64,000 bases of DNA from UBA1941 sp046329575 (GCA_046329575.1 JAXLUJ010000002.1:248001-312000); one strand, 5' to 3'. Shown: positions 1 through 9,294, counted from the stretch's first letter. The notes: generated by a model not told the origin, from the letters alone. Made by a program: numbers and translations.

Positions 1-445
1 ATGATTTTTGAATTTGAGGTTGGTTAATGCCTGATCTAACAAGGCTTGCGCCAATAGGTTTGAGGATTTATTTGCACAATTTGAATTCGGGTTGCTCCTT
101 TTTCGCCTGCACAGGGGAACGCAATACGCAGATGGCCACCGTTTGGATGAACAGTATGTTTTATTGCGTGAGCGATGGTAGCGGAAATACTTTTTGAGCG
201 GCATTCTGAAAATTTAGACGAATTACACATCGCTGGCCGCGAAAAAAGATTGTAGCGAACAGCGCGACCCCCGCAGCCGGTTTAGCGATTTGGATAAACT
301 AGTATTTAGAGTGCAACCTTCGGCCAAATGCTGCGGGGGGCACGCCATAAATACCAATCAGGCAGGTTCTTACCGCTGCCAGCAAAGCGTTTGCTTTAAT
401 TGGTTTCCGGAGTGGACTTTCACTGAGTTTTTATACTTTTCGGCC
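1..445. other. Region upstream of pheT without a convincing gene
   Basis: All frames are short or broken. A 64-codon minus-strand frame (230 to 36) has no recognisable family and no promoter-like box in front of it. The plus-strand frame of pheT stays open back to 290, but those 52 codons (Cys-rich, no similarity to known PheT N-termini) are judged untranslated leader. A short perfect inverted repeat AGCAAA-GCG-TTTGCT lies at 381-395. The stretch could be intergenic sequence or the decayed end of a neighbour beyond the window edge. Confidence 0.5.
434..441 (+). promoter_or_regulatory. Putative -7 box before pheT
   Basis: TACTTTTC matches the Bacteroidota -7 consensus TAnnTTTG at 7 of 8 positions. 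It ends 4 nt before the pheT ATG at 446, so a transcript starting the usual 5-8 nt downstream would have almost no leader. No TTG at -33 with good spacing was seen. Confidence 0.35.
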
Positions 446-2866
446 ATGAAAATTTCATATAACTGGCTGAAAAATTATGCCGGTTTCAATTTGACTCCTA
501 CTGATCTTGCCGAAATACTCACCAACACCGGTTTGGAGGTAGAAGAAGTGACGGCCTACGAGAGCGTAAAAGGCGGGCTGGAAGGTGTGGTGATAGGCGA
601 AATTGTTGGTAGTGAACCCCATCCGGATGCCGATAAACTGAAAGTGACTCAGGTTAATGTTGGAAAACCGGAGCTACTGCAAATTGTATGCGGTGCGCCT
701 AATTGCCGTGTAGGACTTAAATCGCCGGTAGCATTGGTTGGCGCCACCTTATATCCCTTTTCAGGCGATAAGATCGTTATCAAAAAAGCAAAAATCCGTG
801 GTGTGGAATCGTTCGGCATGATTTGCGCCGATGATGAATTGGGCCTGGGCGCCTCACATGCGGGCATTATGGAACTTCCGGAATCGGTAGCCGCCGGAAC
901 GCCGGCTGCCGATTATTTTAAAGTGGAAAAAGATTATCTGCTTGAAATTGGTCTCACCCCTAACCGCAGCGATGCCTTCTCGCACATTGGCGTAGCGCGT
1001 GATTTGGTGGCAGCCTTGCAGGCTGTTTACAAAATTGACTTGCCGCTTTCCAAGCCAAATGCTGCAATTAAAGTGTTGAACAACAAAGTTCCTTTTCCAA
1101 TTGTGGTTACTGATGCCGCCGGATGTAAACGCTACAGTGCCGTATTGGTCAAAAATGTGAAGGTGGCCGATTCGCCTCAATGGCTGAAGAACAAATTGCA
1201 GGTGATTGGTTTGAAACCGATCAACAATGTGGTTGACGTTACCAATTTTGTGTTACATGAATACGGTCAGCCGCTGCATGCTTTCGACGCGGCCAGGATC
1301 AGTGATAAATTGGAAGTTCGGCGCGCCAACCCAGGCGAGCGGTTCAAAACGCTGGATGGAAATGAACTTGAACTTCATGAAGAAGATGTATTGATTGCCG
1401 ATTCGAAGGGTGGTTTGTGCCTGGCCGGAGTATATGGCGGGCTGAACAGCGGTATTACTGCAGCATCTACAACGGTGCTGTTAGAAAGCGCGAATTTTGA
1501 TGCGCTGATGATAAGGAAAACGGCAGCGCGCCATGATTTGCGCACCGATGCCGCGATACACTTCGAGAAAGGATGTGATATTAATATTACGGTAACGGCC
1601 TTACAGCGCGCGGCAGCACTGCTTTGCGAAATTGCCGGGGGCGAAGTGGCATCAGCTATTGAAGACAGCTATCCCAATCCGGTGAAAGGGTTTCCCGTAA
1701 CTATTTCCATTGCACGAATCAGAAGCCTGGCCGGAGTGGAAATTTCATTGCAGTTGATTAAGGCTATTCTTAATAAACTGGAAATTGAAGTGGTAGCGGA
1801 AATTGGCGATCAATGGGAATTGCTGGTGCCAACATTCAAAACCGAAGTAACGCGCGAGGCCGATATTGCCGAAGAAATTCTGCGAATTATGGGTTACAGC
1901 AGTATCCCAATTCCAAAAAAATTACACGCTTCTTTATCGTTTTCTAATCCGGTAGATGCGGTATCGCTGCAGGAAACCGCTTCAAACTGGTTGGTGGGCG
2001 CGGGTTTCAATGAGGTGAGTACCAATTCGGTGGCGCAAGCCAAGTGGGAAATGGATGCCGATCTTCAGGCACAGCAAGTGCGATTGTTGAACTCGCAAAC
2101 AACGGAACTGGATTCGCTTCGCACTTCGATGTTATATTCCCTGCTGGAAGTGGTGGCCCACAATCAGAACCGCCGGATGAGCGATTTGAAACTCTTTGAG
2201 TTTGGTTCTACTTACCTAAAACAAAACGAAAAATATATCCAGCAATCGCATTTAGTGCTGTTGTTAAGCGGTAAGTTAACGCAGGATAATTGGCTGGAGA
2301 AAGGAAAGGCGTATGACTTTTTTCACTTGAAAGCGTATGCCAATCAGCTTTTGGAGCGTTTTGGGATTGCTGCCACGGGAAGTGTTGTAGAAGAAAAAAT
2401 GCCATTTGATTACCAGTTGAAACTAACTGTGGAAAACGAAGTAGTGGCCACACTGGGAAAGGTAAATGATGCCGTGCTGAAGCAATTCGATATTAAGCAG
2501 CCCGTTTTCTTTGCCGATATGAATTGGGGGCTCATCACGCAACGCAGCGCATTTAATCAGGTGCGTTTTGAGCAGTTGCCCAAATTTCCATCGGTTCGGC
2601 GCGATTTGGCTTTGGTAGTAGATGCCGCATTGAGCTTTGAAAAAGTAGAAGCGGCAGTGCGAATGGAGAATAAAAAATTGTTGCGTGAAGTAGATCTTTT
2701 CGATGTGTACAAAGGCGAAAAATTAGGCGCAGATAAGAAATCATATGCGGTGAGTTTTGTGTTTTCTGACCCTGAAAAAACGCTTACTGATGCCGAAATT
2801 GATAAGGCAATGAATAAAGTGATCAAACGTTTGGAAGCTGATTTGGGTGCAGCAATCAGAAAATAG
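446..2866 (+). CDS. pheT: Phenylalanine--tRNA ligase beta subunit
   Basis: Beta chain of the alpha2beta2 PheRS that charges tRNA-Phe in the cytoplasm. Product of 806 aa, normal for the family. The start at 446 is chosen because MKISYNWLKNY is the family N-terminus; the frame is open to 290 but the extra 52 codons look like leader. Domain order is visible: an EMAP-type tRNA-binding OB domain at about 40-155, the B3/B4 editing region at about 210-380 (HEYGQPLHAFD), B5, the catalytic-like core, and a C-terminal ferredoxin-fold anticodon-binding domain from about 705 (FPSVRRDLALVVD). pheS is not adjacent. The EVE gene follows after 6 nt. Confidence 0.97.
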   Translation: MKISYNWLKNYAGFNLTPTDLAEILTNTGLEVEEVTAYESVKGGLEGVVIGEIVGSEPHPDADKLKVTQVNVGKPELLQIVCGAPNCRVGLKSPVALVGATLYPFSGDKIVIKKAKIRGVESFGMICADDELGLGASHAGIMELPESVAAGTPAADYFKVEKDYLLEIGLTPNRSDAFSHIGVARDLVAALQAVYKIDLPLSKPNAAIKVLNNKVPFPIVVTDAAGCKRYSAVLVKNVKVADSPQWLKNKLQVIGLKPINNVVDVTNFVLHEYGQPLHAFDAARISDKLEVRRANPGERFKTLDGNELELHEEDVLIADSKGGLCLAGVYGGLNSGITAASTTVLLESANFDALMIRKTAARHDLRTDAAIHFEKGCDINITVTALQRAAALLCEIAGGEVASAIEDSYPNPVKGFPVTISIARIRSLAGVEISLQLIKAILNKLEIEVVAEIGDQWELLVPTFKTEVTREADIAEEILRIMGYSSIPIPKKLHASLSFSNPVDAVSLQETASNWLVGAGFNEVSTNSVAQAKWEMDADLQAQQVRLLNSQTTELDSLRTSMLYSLLEVVAHNQNRRMSDLKLFEFGSTYLKQNEKYIQQSHLVLLLSGKLTQDNWLEKGKAYDFFHLKAYANQLLERFGIAATGSVVEEKMPFDYQLKLTVENEVVATLGKVNDAVLKQFDIKQPVFFADMNWGLITQRSAFNQVRFEQLPKFPSVRRDLALVVDAALSFEKVEAAVRMENKKLLREVDLFDVYKGEKLGADKKSYAVSFVFSDPEKTLTDAEIDKAMNKVIKRLEADLGAAIRK

Positions 2867-2872
2867 AAGTTT

Positions 2873-3280
2873 ATGGCATATTGGCTGGTGAAATCAGAAC
2901 CCACAACCTATAGCATCGATCGTTTAAAGGCCGAAAAATCGACGGTTTGGGATGGTGTTCGAAATTATGCGGCACGCAATAATTTGCGGGCTATGAAAAA
3001 GGGCGATCAGGTGTTGTTCTACCATTCTGTAACTGATCCAGCAATTGTTGGAATAGCAACTGTTTCCAAAGAAGCCTATGCTGACCCTACGGCCGAAGGC
3101 GACACCTGGAGTGTGGTGGAACTTACTTTTAAAAAGAAATTGAAATCACCTATAGCCTTGGCTGCGGTAAAGGCTGATAAAAAGTTGGCAGGTATGGACC
3201 TGTTGCGGCTAGGGCGGCTGTCAGTACAAGTGGTTCGGCCGGAAGAATGGGAGCACATTCTGAACCTGGCAGAAAGATAA
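2873..3280 (+). CDS. EVE domain-containing protein
   Basis: 135 aa, a stand-alone EVE domain of the thymocyte-nuclear-protein-1 type, related to PUA/YTH folds that bind modified bases. The N-terminus MAYWLVKSEP, the segment WDGVRNYAARN and the GDQVLFYHS strand are the family signatures. The biochemical role of bacterial stand-alone EVE proteins is not settled; recognition of modified nucleobases in DNA or RNA is the leading idea. It starts 6 nt after pheT and probably shares its transcript. No restriction or modification gene is next to it, so context does not name a substrate. Confidence 0.9.
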   Translation: MAYWLVKSEPTTYSIDRLKAEKSTVWDGVRNYAARNNLRAMKKGDQVLFYHSVTDPAIVGIATVSKEAYADPTAEGDTWSVVELTFKKKLKSPIALAAVKADKKLAGMDLLRLGRLSVQVVRPEEWEHILNLAER

Positions 3281-3297
3281 TTGTTAAGAAATGAAGC

Positions 3298-3960
3298 ATG
3301 AAGTTTTTCGATCGTATAAAGTTAGGATGGCAAGAAATATCGGAAGGAACTTCGGGTGAGCAGGCTTTGCTGAAACAAAGCAAGGCCGCCCGTTTTCACG
3401 AAATCGAACAGGCCGTAATCGTACTTTCGGCCGCCGTACTTCGTCCCGGCGGTAACTTTTCATCGGTTCATGAAGAATTGCTGGTAGCATTCCTGAATCA
3501 TCATTTTGGCCAGCGCCATACTTCGAAGCGCACTGAAGCCTTTCGCGATCACTATAAAATGGGACCGCAACCTTTTGTGAAAATGGCCTGCGAGGCCATC
3601 AAATCGCTGGCGGCTAATGAGGCGAGGCAAGAAATTCTCTTTTTACTGGTTGATCTTGCCGCTGCTGAACAATTTATTGGTGAAAGTCAGATCAGGCTGA
3701 TTAAAAAGATTTCGGGATACCTGCAAACCGAAGAGCAGCAATGGAGAGAAGTGCAGCATCGAATGAAACAATGGAGCCCTTTTGCCATGTTAGAAATGGA
3801 GGAAACCACTTCATTGGCGGCCATCAAAGGCGCGTATAGAAAAATGGTGTTGAAATATCATCCCGATAAAAGCAAGCAGCACGAGCGGGAGGCGGCCCGG
3901 CACTTCCGCGATATTCAGCGAGCCTATGAAACACTGTTGGCGCAAATCGGCTCGCGCTAG
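3298..3960 (+). CDS. TerB-like / J-domain protein (DjlA-like)
   Basis: 220 aa, no signal peptide. Residues about 30-145 are helical and resemble the TerB/DjlA central domain, and residues about 155-216 form a J domain with the essential HPD tripeptide (KYHPDKS). J-domain proteins stimulate the ATPase of DnaK-type chaperones; dnaK itself lies at 47 kb. Unlike E. coli DjlA it lacks an N-terminal membrane anchor, so it should be cytosolic. It starts 17 nt after the EVE gene, probably in the same operon. Confidence 0.8.
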   Translation: MKFFDRIKLGWQEISEGTSGEQALLKQSKAARFHEIEQAVIVLSAAVLRPGGNFSSVHEELLVAFLNHHFGQRHTSKRTEAFRDHYKMGPQPFVKMACEAIKSLAANEARQEILFLLVDLAAAEQFIGESQIRLIKKISGYLQTEEQQWREVQHRMKQWSPFAMLEMEETTSLAAIKGAYRKMVLKYHPDKSKQHEREAARHFRDIQRAYETLLAQIGSR

Positions 3961-3972
3961 CTCTTATTTTAT

Positions 3973-3980
3973 TATAATTG
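3973..3980 (+). promoter_or_regulatory. Putative -7 box before the 3987 gene
   Basis: TATAATTG, 7 of 8 matches to TAnnTTTG, lies 6 nt before the ATG at 3987 in the 26-nt gap after the J-domain gene. It may give this gene its own very short-leader transcript. Weak evidence alone; it counts as one of a repeated pattern in the window. Confidence 0.25.
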
Positions 3981-3986
3981 CCTGCT

Positions 3987-4580
3987 ATGAAGCCGAACAA
4001 ACAAACCAGGCCGCAGGTGCCCCCTAAGGCAGGCGTAAAAAGCGCTTCCAAAGCCGATACCGGACCCTCAAAATTTACTGCCGTTTTAATGAATATCGGT
4101 GGGGCAGTAGTAGCGGCCATTTTTCTGATGGTACTTTTCAACCATTCCGAGCCGGATGCACAAAACCCGGAGCCGGCTATGAACAGCGGGTATGATTGGC
4201 TGCTGAACTCCATGCTCAAGAATAATCTTGAAACAATCGATCAACATCCTGATCTTACCGTCCAACAACGCTATGAGGCCAAGTGGGGAGGCGAGATCAG
4301 CTATTTTCTGCAAGTGAAAAATAAAACTCCGGAAACAGCGGTAGTGTTGCTTCCGCCGAAGGCGATGTTGAAAGAATCGGGCTTTAAAAGCGTTGTTGAC
4401 CTGCCATGGGCTACGTACTTCCTCTATCCGCGAAAAGTGGTTTATGAGGATGATAATGGAAAGGATTCACTTTACGCTAAGGCCGATTTTTTAATGTCAG
4501 TAAACGGCTGGGGGTTAAATAAATTAAACTACACTATTGAAAAACCGGAGGGTTTCATGGTGCTACCTTTAAAGAAATAA
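3987..4580 (+). CDS. Unknown membrane-anchored protein
   Basis: 197 aa; family not recognised. The N-terminus is basic and Pro/Lys-rich and is followed by one predicted membrane helix at about 30-52 (GGAVVAAIFLMVLF). The remainder looks like a soluble domain on the outer face of the inner membrane, with the conserved-looking segment WATYFLYPRKV. The frame opens with TTG at 3978, but ATG at 3987 is preferred. The next gene, a multi-spanning GT-C-like protein, starts 1 nt after the stop, so the two are almost certainly co-transcribed and may form a complex or pathway. No catalytic motif is visible. Confidence 0.65.
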   Translation: MKPNKQTRPQVPPKAGVKSASKADTGPSKFTAVLMNIGGAVVAAIFLMVLFNHSEPDAQNPEPAMNSGYDWLLNSMLKNNLETIDQHPDLTVQQRYEAKWGGEISYFLQVKNKTPETAVVLLPPKAMLKESGFKSVVDLPWATYFLYPRKVVYEDDNGKDSLYAKADFLMSVNGWGLNKLNYTIEKPEGFMVLPLKK

Positions 4581-4581
4581 G

Positions 4582-5958
4582 ATGTTTGTAATCATTTTTA
4601 TTCTGGGGCTTACCCTTTCCTGGGTTATTTCAAATGAGTTCCTTTTAGGGGAACGGTTGGCATTGTCGTTCCCGCTGGGATTCGGAATGGCCTCCTGCCT
4701 GATGTTTGGAATTACAGTGGCCGGCATCCCTTTGCAACTGATGCAAATAGAAGCTACCTTTTCTTTATTCGCTGTGGTTTTTGCAGGCTTTGCACTGGTA
4801 CGCGAGTGGAAGCTGAAACGCTTAACCAGAGAATTTATAGTGCCTAAATTGAATTTCAGAAGTATCAATTTAGTATGGGTTGTTTTTGCTGCTGCCATTG
4901 GCTATCTGGTTTGGGGTATCACACGCAAATGCCTCTACTGGCCGCCAGCCGAGTTCGATACGATTTTGGGTTATGACCTGCTCTCCAAAGCCATTGCCCG
5001 CGAAGGCACTTTGGCGAATTCTATTCTTACCAACAAAACAATTGTAGAACAGTGTGGTCCACGGTTGCTTTATCCGCCTTTGCTGGCCTTTAGTAATTCG
5101 CTGTGTTACTTTACCGGTATGGAAACGCCAAAGTTGATCAACAGCCTCTTCTTCATTTCCTGGGTGGGCTTGTTTTATTCACTTAGCCGTAGGTTGGTGA
5201 ATGCTACCAACGCTATATTTTTCACCTTGTTAGTAGTCATCATCCCTGAAATGTTCGCCCATGCTTCTTTCTCACTCACCAACCTTCCCTGTGCCATCTT
5301 CTCCTGCTCAGCAGTTATGGCATTTGTAATCTGGTACGAAAAAAAACTGGAAGGCTTTTTCTATCTATCCATATTCCTGATGGCCTTCGCTGTGTGGACC
5401 CGCTCGGATGCTGTGATGTTTATTGGAGCAATTCTTGCGGTGCTGGCCTGGTATTCCTACAGAACTAAAACCTACAAATTCTTATTGCAATACTTGGTGG
5501 CACTGGTTCCTTTCGTTGCATGGAATCTCTATTCGAAATCGTATATCCCGCGCGATCAAACAGGCTTCTTCATCAAAAAAATATTTTTTGATGGCGATAA
5601 GTTAGGCAAAGTGCTTTCATCGGCCTGGGGAATTATGAGCAGCAGCAATATTTACGGTCTTACCTTCTATATTTTCATTATTGGTTTATTGGTGAATGTG
5701 ATGGCCATTATCAAACGCGACAAATGGGAACTGCTGGCTATTTTCTTCATTGCTCTTACAGGATATACCATGCTATTCTATCAAATGTCTGATGCCGATG
5801 GTTCACTTTTCCCTCCTGGAGGATGGATGCAATCTGGTTATAAACGAGGATTGTTCTGTTACGCGCCTTTGGCATTGTTCTATGTTTCTGTAAGTAAATA
5901 CGTGAGTTTGGGCTTCGATAAACTCCATCAGCGCCTGAACCTCTTTGCCAAATCCTGA
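4582..5958 (+). CDS. Polytopic membrane protein, GT-C/PMT-like glycosyltransferase candidate
   Basis: 458 aa with about 10-12 hydrophobic segments. The first extracytoplasmic loop holds acidic residues followed by a hydrophilic helix (EFDTILGYDLLSKAI), the arrangement seen in GT-C glycosyltransferases, which move sugars from polyprenyl-phosphate donors to acceptors outside the membrane. The acceptor cannot be inferred. Overall similarity is to hypothetical Bacteroidota membrane proteins, so the glycosyltransferase call is an inference from topology. It follows the single-pass gene at 3987 by 1 nt, and accA begins 15 nt after its stop. Confidence 0.55.
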   Translation: MFVIIFILGLTLSWVISNEFLLGERLALSFPLGFGMASCLMFGITVAGIPLQLMQIEATFSLFAVVFAGFALVREWKLKRLTREFIVPKLNFRSINLVWVVFAAAIGYLVWGITRKCLYWPPAEFDTILGYDLLSKAIAREGTLANSILTNKTIVEQCGPRLLYPPLLAFSNSLCYFTGMETPKLINSLFFISWVGLFYSLSRRLVNATNAIFFTLLVVIIPEMFAHASFSLTNLPCAIFSCSAVMAFVIWYEKKLEGFFYLSIFLMAFAVWTRSDAVMFIGAILAVLAWYSYRTKTYKFLLQYLVALVPFVAWNLYSKSYIPRDQTGFFIKKIFFDGDKLGKVLSSAWGIMSSSNIYGLTFYIFIIGLLVNVMAIIKRDKWELLAIFFIALTGYTMLFYQMSDADGSLFPPGGWMQSGYKRGLFCYAPLALFYVSVSKYVSLGFDKLHQRLNLFAKS

Positions 5959-5964
5959 AAATAA

Positions 5965-5972
5965 TATGCTTG
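5965..5972 (+). promoter_or_regulatory. Putative -7 box before accA
   Basis: TATGCTTG (7 of 8 to TAnnTTTG) ends 1 nt before the accA ATG. The identical octamer precedes the polyprenyl synthase gene on the minus strand (40594-40601). Transcription from it would be leaderless, so it could also be chance. Confidence 0.2.
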
Positions 5973-5973
5973 T

Positions 5974-6936
5974 ATGATTTATCTTGATTTTGAAAAACCG
6001 CTGGAAGAACTTCAGGAAAAAGTAGAAGCGCTGAAAGCGCGCGAAGCAGCAGGCGAACACGGTATTCATGCCGAACTAAGCGCTGCTCGCGAAACCCTGA
6101 ACGAAAAGAAAAAAGAAATCTATCACCATCTTACCACCTGGCAGCGCATTCAACTTTCCCGGCATCCTGAACGGCCTTACTCGCTGTTTTATATGGAATA
6201 TATTTGTTCGAAGTTCATCGAATTGTTTGGCGATCGCCACTTTAAAGATGATAAAGCCATTGTAGGTGGAATGGGTGAAGTAGATGGCCTGCGCGTGATG
6301 TTCATTGGCCAGCAAAAGGGCCATAACACCAAAATGCGCCAGTATCGAAATTTTGGAATGCCAAATCCGGAAGGCTATCGCAAAGCGCTACGGCTTATGA
6401 AACTGGCAGAGAAATTCAACATGCCAATTGTTACGCTCATCGATACTCCGGGCGCTTATCCCGGCGAAGAAGCCGAACAGCGCGGACAAGGCGAGGCTAT
6501 TGCGCGAAATCTTATTGAAATGGTGTCGCTGAAAGTTCCCGTGCTGTGCATCGTAATTGGCGAGGGCGCATCGGGCGGTGCATTGGGCATTGGAATAGGC
6601 GATAAACTGCTGATGCTCGAGAATACCTGGTATTCCGTAATTTCACCCGAATCCTGCTCATCCATCCTATGGCGCAGTTGGGAACATAAAGAGAAAGCCG
6701 CAGAAGCACTGAAACCAACTCCGCAAGATTTACTCCATCTTGGCATTATCGACGGCATCGTTAAAGAACCTCTTGGTGGCGCTCATGCCCAGCCCGAGGA
6801 AATGGCCAAACTGCTTAAGAAAACCATCATCCGCGAGCTGCATGAACTTATAGCACAAAAACCGGAACAACGTATTCACCATCGTATTGACCGCTATTCC
6901 AAAATGGGGGTTTTCCGGGAGGAAGAAGTACAATGA
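5974..6936 (+). CDS. accA: Acetyl-CoA carboxylase carboxyltransferase subunit alpha
   Basis: 320 aa, full length. AccA with AccD forms the carboxyltransferase that moves CO2 from biotinylated AccB to acetyl-CoA, making malonyl-CoA, the committed step of fatty acid synthesis. The crotonase-like fold signatures are present: the N-terminal helical coiled region (LEELQEKVEALKAREAA), FGDRHFKDD, PIVTLIDTPGAYPG, and GEGASGGALGIGIGD forming the oxyanion and CoA pocket. accD, accB and accC are not here. The downstream DUF6913 gene overlaps its stop by 4 nt (ATGA), indicating translational coupling. Confidence 0.97.
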   Translation: MIYLDFEKPLEELQEKVEALKAREAAGEHGIHAELSAARETLNEKKKEIYHHLTTWQRIQLSRHPERPYSLFYMEYICSKFIELFGDRHFKDDKAIVGGMGEVDGLRVMFIGQQKGHNTKMRQYRNFGMPNPEGYRKALRLMKLAEKFNMPIVTLIDTPGAYPGEEAEQRGQGEAIARNLIEMVSLKVPVLCIVIGEGASGGALGIGIGDKLLMLENTWYSVISPESCSSILWRSWEHKEKAAEALKPTPQDLLHLGIIDGIVKEPLGGAHAQPEEMAKLLKKTIIRELHELIAQKPEQRIHHRIDRYSKMGVFREEEVQ

Positions 6937-7466
6937 GCATTCTCGATCAGTTAAAGCAATATCTCTATCGGTCGGTCATCGAACAGCGGCGCCAGCTTTT
7001 GGCTCCTCATCGCATTGTGAATATGGCGCAGGCCGCCTCTATCGGAATCATTTATGATTCTACCCCGCCTTCCAATGATATTGTTATAGCCAAGTTTGCT
7101 GAAGCCCTGCGCAACAAAGGCAAGAAAGTTGAAGTGTTTGCGTTCCTCAACGATAAAAAAACCGACCGCAAAGCCGATGTCGAAATTTTCAACCGAAATG
7201 CAGTGAATTGGTATGGCATTCCAACCGATGAAAAAGTATCGCAGTTCTGTAAAAAGAAATTCGACTTGCTGCTCTGCGCTTACAATCAGCCCAGCCCGCC
7301 ACTCGAATATATCGCCATGTTCTCACAGGCACAATATCGCGTAGGATGCTTTCATGAACAGAAAACGAAATGTTACGACCTTATGATTCAAACCGGTAGT
7401 AATACCGATTTGCAATATTTACTGCAACGGATGCTGATAACGCTTGATTCCATTCAAACAAAATAA
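6933..7466 (+). CDS. DUF6913-like protein
   Basis: 177 aa, soluble, no signal peptide. It resembles a small family found in Bacteroidota (DUF6913); the function is unknown. The middle looks like an alpha/beta fold (IGIIYDSTPPSND, then KFDLLLCAYNQPS), possibly nucleotide- or sugar-binding-like, but no catalytic motif is evident. The start overlaps the accA stop by 4 nt, and guaA begins 22 nt after its stop, so it sits inside an accA-guaA transcription unit. Confidence 0.6.
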   Translation: MSILDQLKQYLYRSVIEQRRQLLAPHRIVNMAQAASIGIIYDSTPPSNDIVIAKFAEALRNKGKKVEVFAFLNDKKTDRKADVEIFNRNAVNWYGIPTDEKVSQFCKKKFDLLLCAYNQPSPPLEYIAMFSQAQYRVGCFHEQKTKCYDLMIQTGSNTDLQYLLQRMLITLDSIQTK

Positions 7467-7488
7467 CCGCCGGGTACAACGGAACTTT

Positions 7489-9030
7489 ATGAAAGAAAAA
7501 ATCCTCATCATCGATTTTGGTTCCCAATACACCCAACTCATCGCCCGCCGGGTTCGCGAAGCCGAAGTGTATTGCGAAATCGTTCCTTATAATCATCTTC
7601 CTGAAATTACTGACGATATCAAAGGCATTATTTTGTCAGGCTCGCCGGCCTCGGTGCGCGAAAGCGATTCGCCTCGCGTAGATCTCGATTTTCTTATAGC
7701 CGCCAAACCCTTGCTGGGTGTTTGTTATGGCGCTCAATTATTGGCGCATCACTTTGGCGGTTCGGTCGAAAAAAGCGATAAACGCGAATATGGCCGCGCT
7801 CATCTCGATATTAGCAATGTTGCCGATCCGCTGCTCAAAAATATTCCAAACCACTCGCAAATCTGGATGAGCCATGGCGATAGCATTTCTTCTATCGGAA
7901 ATGCATTCGAAATTACCGCCTCCTCCGATTCCATTCCTGTTGCTGCTTTTCAATCTAAAAAAGGAGCGTTCGCCAACCCCGTTCACGCATTGCAATTCCA
8001 CCCCGAAGTGTACCACAGCACCGAGGGCGCAGCTATCCTTAAAAATTTTCTGTTTGACGTATGCGGCCTCAAACATCAATGGACTTCCGCCAAATTTGTG
8101 GAAGAAACCATAGCCCAGCTAAAGCAACAAATCGGCCAAGATCAGGTGATACTGGGGCTTTCAGGTGGTGTAGATTCCTCAGTGGCGGCCTTGCTGCTGC
8201 ATCAGGCTATAGGTAAAAACCTGCTCTGTGTTTTTGTCGACAACGGACTATTGCGAAAAAATGAGTTTGAACAAGTGTTGGATCAATACCAGCACATGGG
8301 GTTGAATGTAGAAGGGGTTCGCGCCGGCAATCGCTTTCTCAACGAGTTGAATGGCATTGCTGATCCTGAAAAAAAGCGAAAAATTATTGGCCGCGTTTTT
8401 ATTGAAGTGTTTGAAGAAACCGCCCATCGCCATCCTGAAGTAAAATGGCTGGCACAAGGTACCATCTATCCCGATGTGATCGAATCGGTTTCCGTAAAAG
8501 GACCTTCCGCAACTATCAAAAGTCACCATAATGTGGGCGGTTTACCCGAGCGTTTAAAATTGAAAATAGTTGAACCGCTGCGCTATCTCTTTAAAGATGA
8601 AGTACGGCGTGCTGGCCGGGAATTGGGCCTCGCCGCTGATATCCTGAACCGCCACCCTTTCCCGGGTCCGGGTTTGGCTGTACGCATTCTCGGCGAAATT
8701 ACGCCTGAAAAAGTGCAGGTATTGCAGGATGCCGACGCCATTTATATGCATCATCTGAAACAATCGGGCTGGTACGATAAAGTGTGGCAGGCCGGTACCA
8801 TCCTCACTCCGGTTAAAACCGTTGGTGTGATGGGCGATGAACGCACCTATGAGAACGTGGTGGCGCTGCGCGCGGTGAACTCAACCGATGGCATGACGGC
8901 TGATTGGAGCCACCTTCCGCATGAACTGCTTGGAAAAATTTCGAACGACATTATAAATACCGTTCGCGGTGTAAATCGTGTAGTGTACGATATTTCCTCC
9001 AAACCACCGGCTACAATCGAGTGGGAATAA
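7489..9030 (+). CDS. guaA: GMP synthase (glutamine-hydrolysing)
   Basis: 513 aa. It converts XMP to GMP with ATP and glutamine, the last step of de novo guanine nucleotide synthesis. The N-terminal class I glutamine amidotransferase domain has the nucleophile elbow GVCYGAQ and the catalytic His-Glu in LQFHPEVYH. The ATP-pyrophosphatase domain has the P-loop LSGGVDSSV, and the C-terminal dimerisation domain ends in the typical PPATIEWE. ATG 7489 is chosen over the 15-codon extension to 7444, which overlaps the previous gene and is not conserved. No xpt/guaB or purine riboswitch was seen. Confidence 0.97.
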   Translation: MKEKILIIDFGSQYTQLIARRVREAEVYCEIVPYNHLPEITDDIKGIILSGSPASVRESDSPRVDLDFLIAAKPLLGVCYGAQLLAHHFGGSVEKSDKREYGRAHLDISNVADPLLKNIPNHSQIWMSHGDSISSIGNAFEITASSDSIPVAAFQSKKGAFANPVHALQFHPEVYHSTEGAAILKNFLFDVCGLKHQWTSAKFVEETIAQLKQQIGQDQVILGLSGGVDSSVAALLLHQAIGKNLLCVFVDNGLLRKNEFEQVLDQYQHMGLNVEGVRAGNRFLNELNGIADPEKKRKIIGRVFIEVFEETAHRHPEVKWLAQGTIYPDVIESVSVKGPSATIKSHHNVGGLPERLKLKIVEPLRYLFKDEVRRAGRELGLAADILNRHPFPGPGLAVRILGEITPEKVQVLQDADAIYMHHLKQSGWYDKVWQAGTILTPVKTVGVMGDERTYENVVALRAVNSTDGMTADWSHLPHELLGKISNDIINTVRGVNRVVYDISSKPPATIEWE

Positions 9031-9141
9031 ACCATGGAACGGAGCATCTGATTATGATTTTTATGGCGGATGCCGTGCTCTACGCTGCAAGTCCTCAGGC
9101 CGCGGAAAGCCTGAAATCATTGCTGTGTAATCGTTCCGGGT

Positions 9142-9239
9142 GAATTACGAATAAAAAATTACGAATTACTAAAAAGGAGGTTTGTCTTAAAAATTAAGCT
9201 TAATCCAACTCGTAATTCGCAATTTTTCATTCGTAATTT
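9142..9239. repeat. Imperfect inverted repeat (foldback)
   Basis: The arms 9142-9169 and 9212-9239 are built from GAATTACGAA-type words and would pair at about 25 of 28 positions around a 42-nt loop. The motif ATTCGTAATTT recurs in the second repeat copy at about 9510. Confidence 0.7.
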
Positions 9240-9294
9240 CTACGCTGCGGCCTTGCGGGCTTTTCGCTTCGATCACTACCGCGGTTAGCCAAAA
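9211..9294. repeat. Direct repeat copy 1
   Basis: Nearly identical to 9492-9574, with substitutions and a small indel around the middle (TTTTCGCTTCG against TACACTGCG). It ends in CACTACCGCGGTTAGC followed by an A-rich tail. Confidence 0.75.

Noticed and set aside
36..230. Minus-strand frame of 64 codons at the left edge
   Set aside because: No recognisable family, no promoter-like box, and no supporting context; kept as part of an uncertain intergenic stretch.
290..445. N-terminal 52-codon extension of pheT
   Set aside because: Not like any PheT N-terminus; the conserved start MKISYNWLKNY lies at 446 next to a -7-like box.
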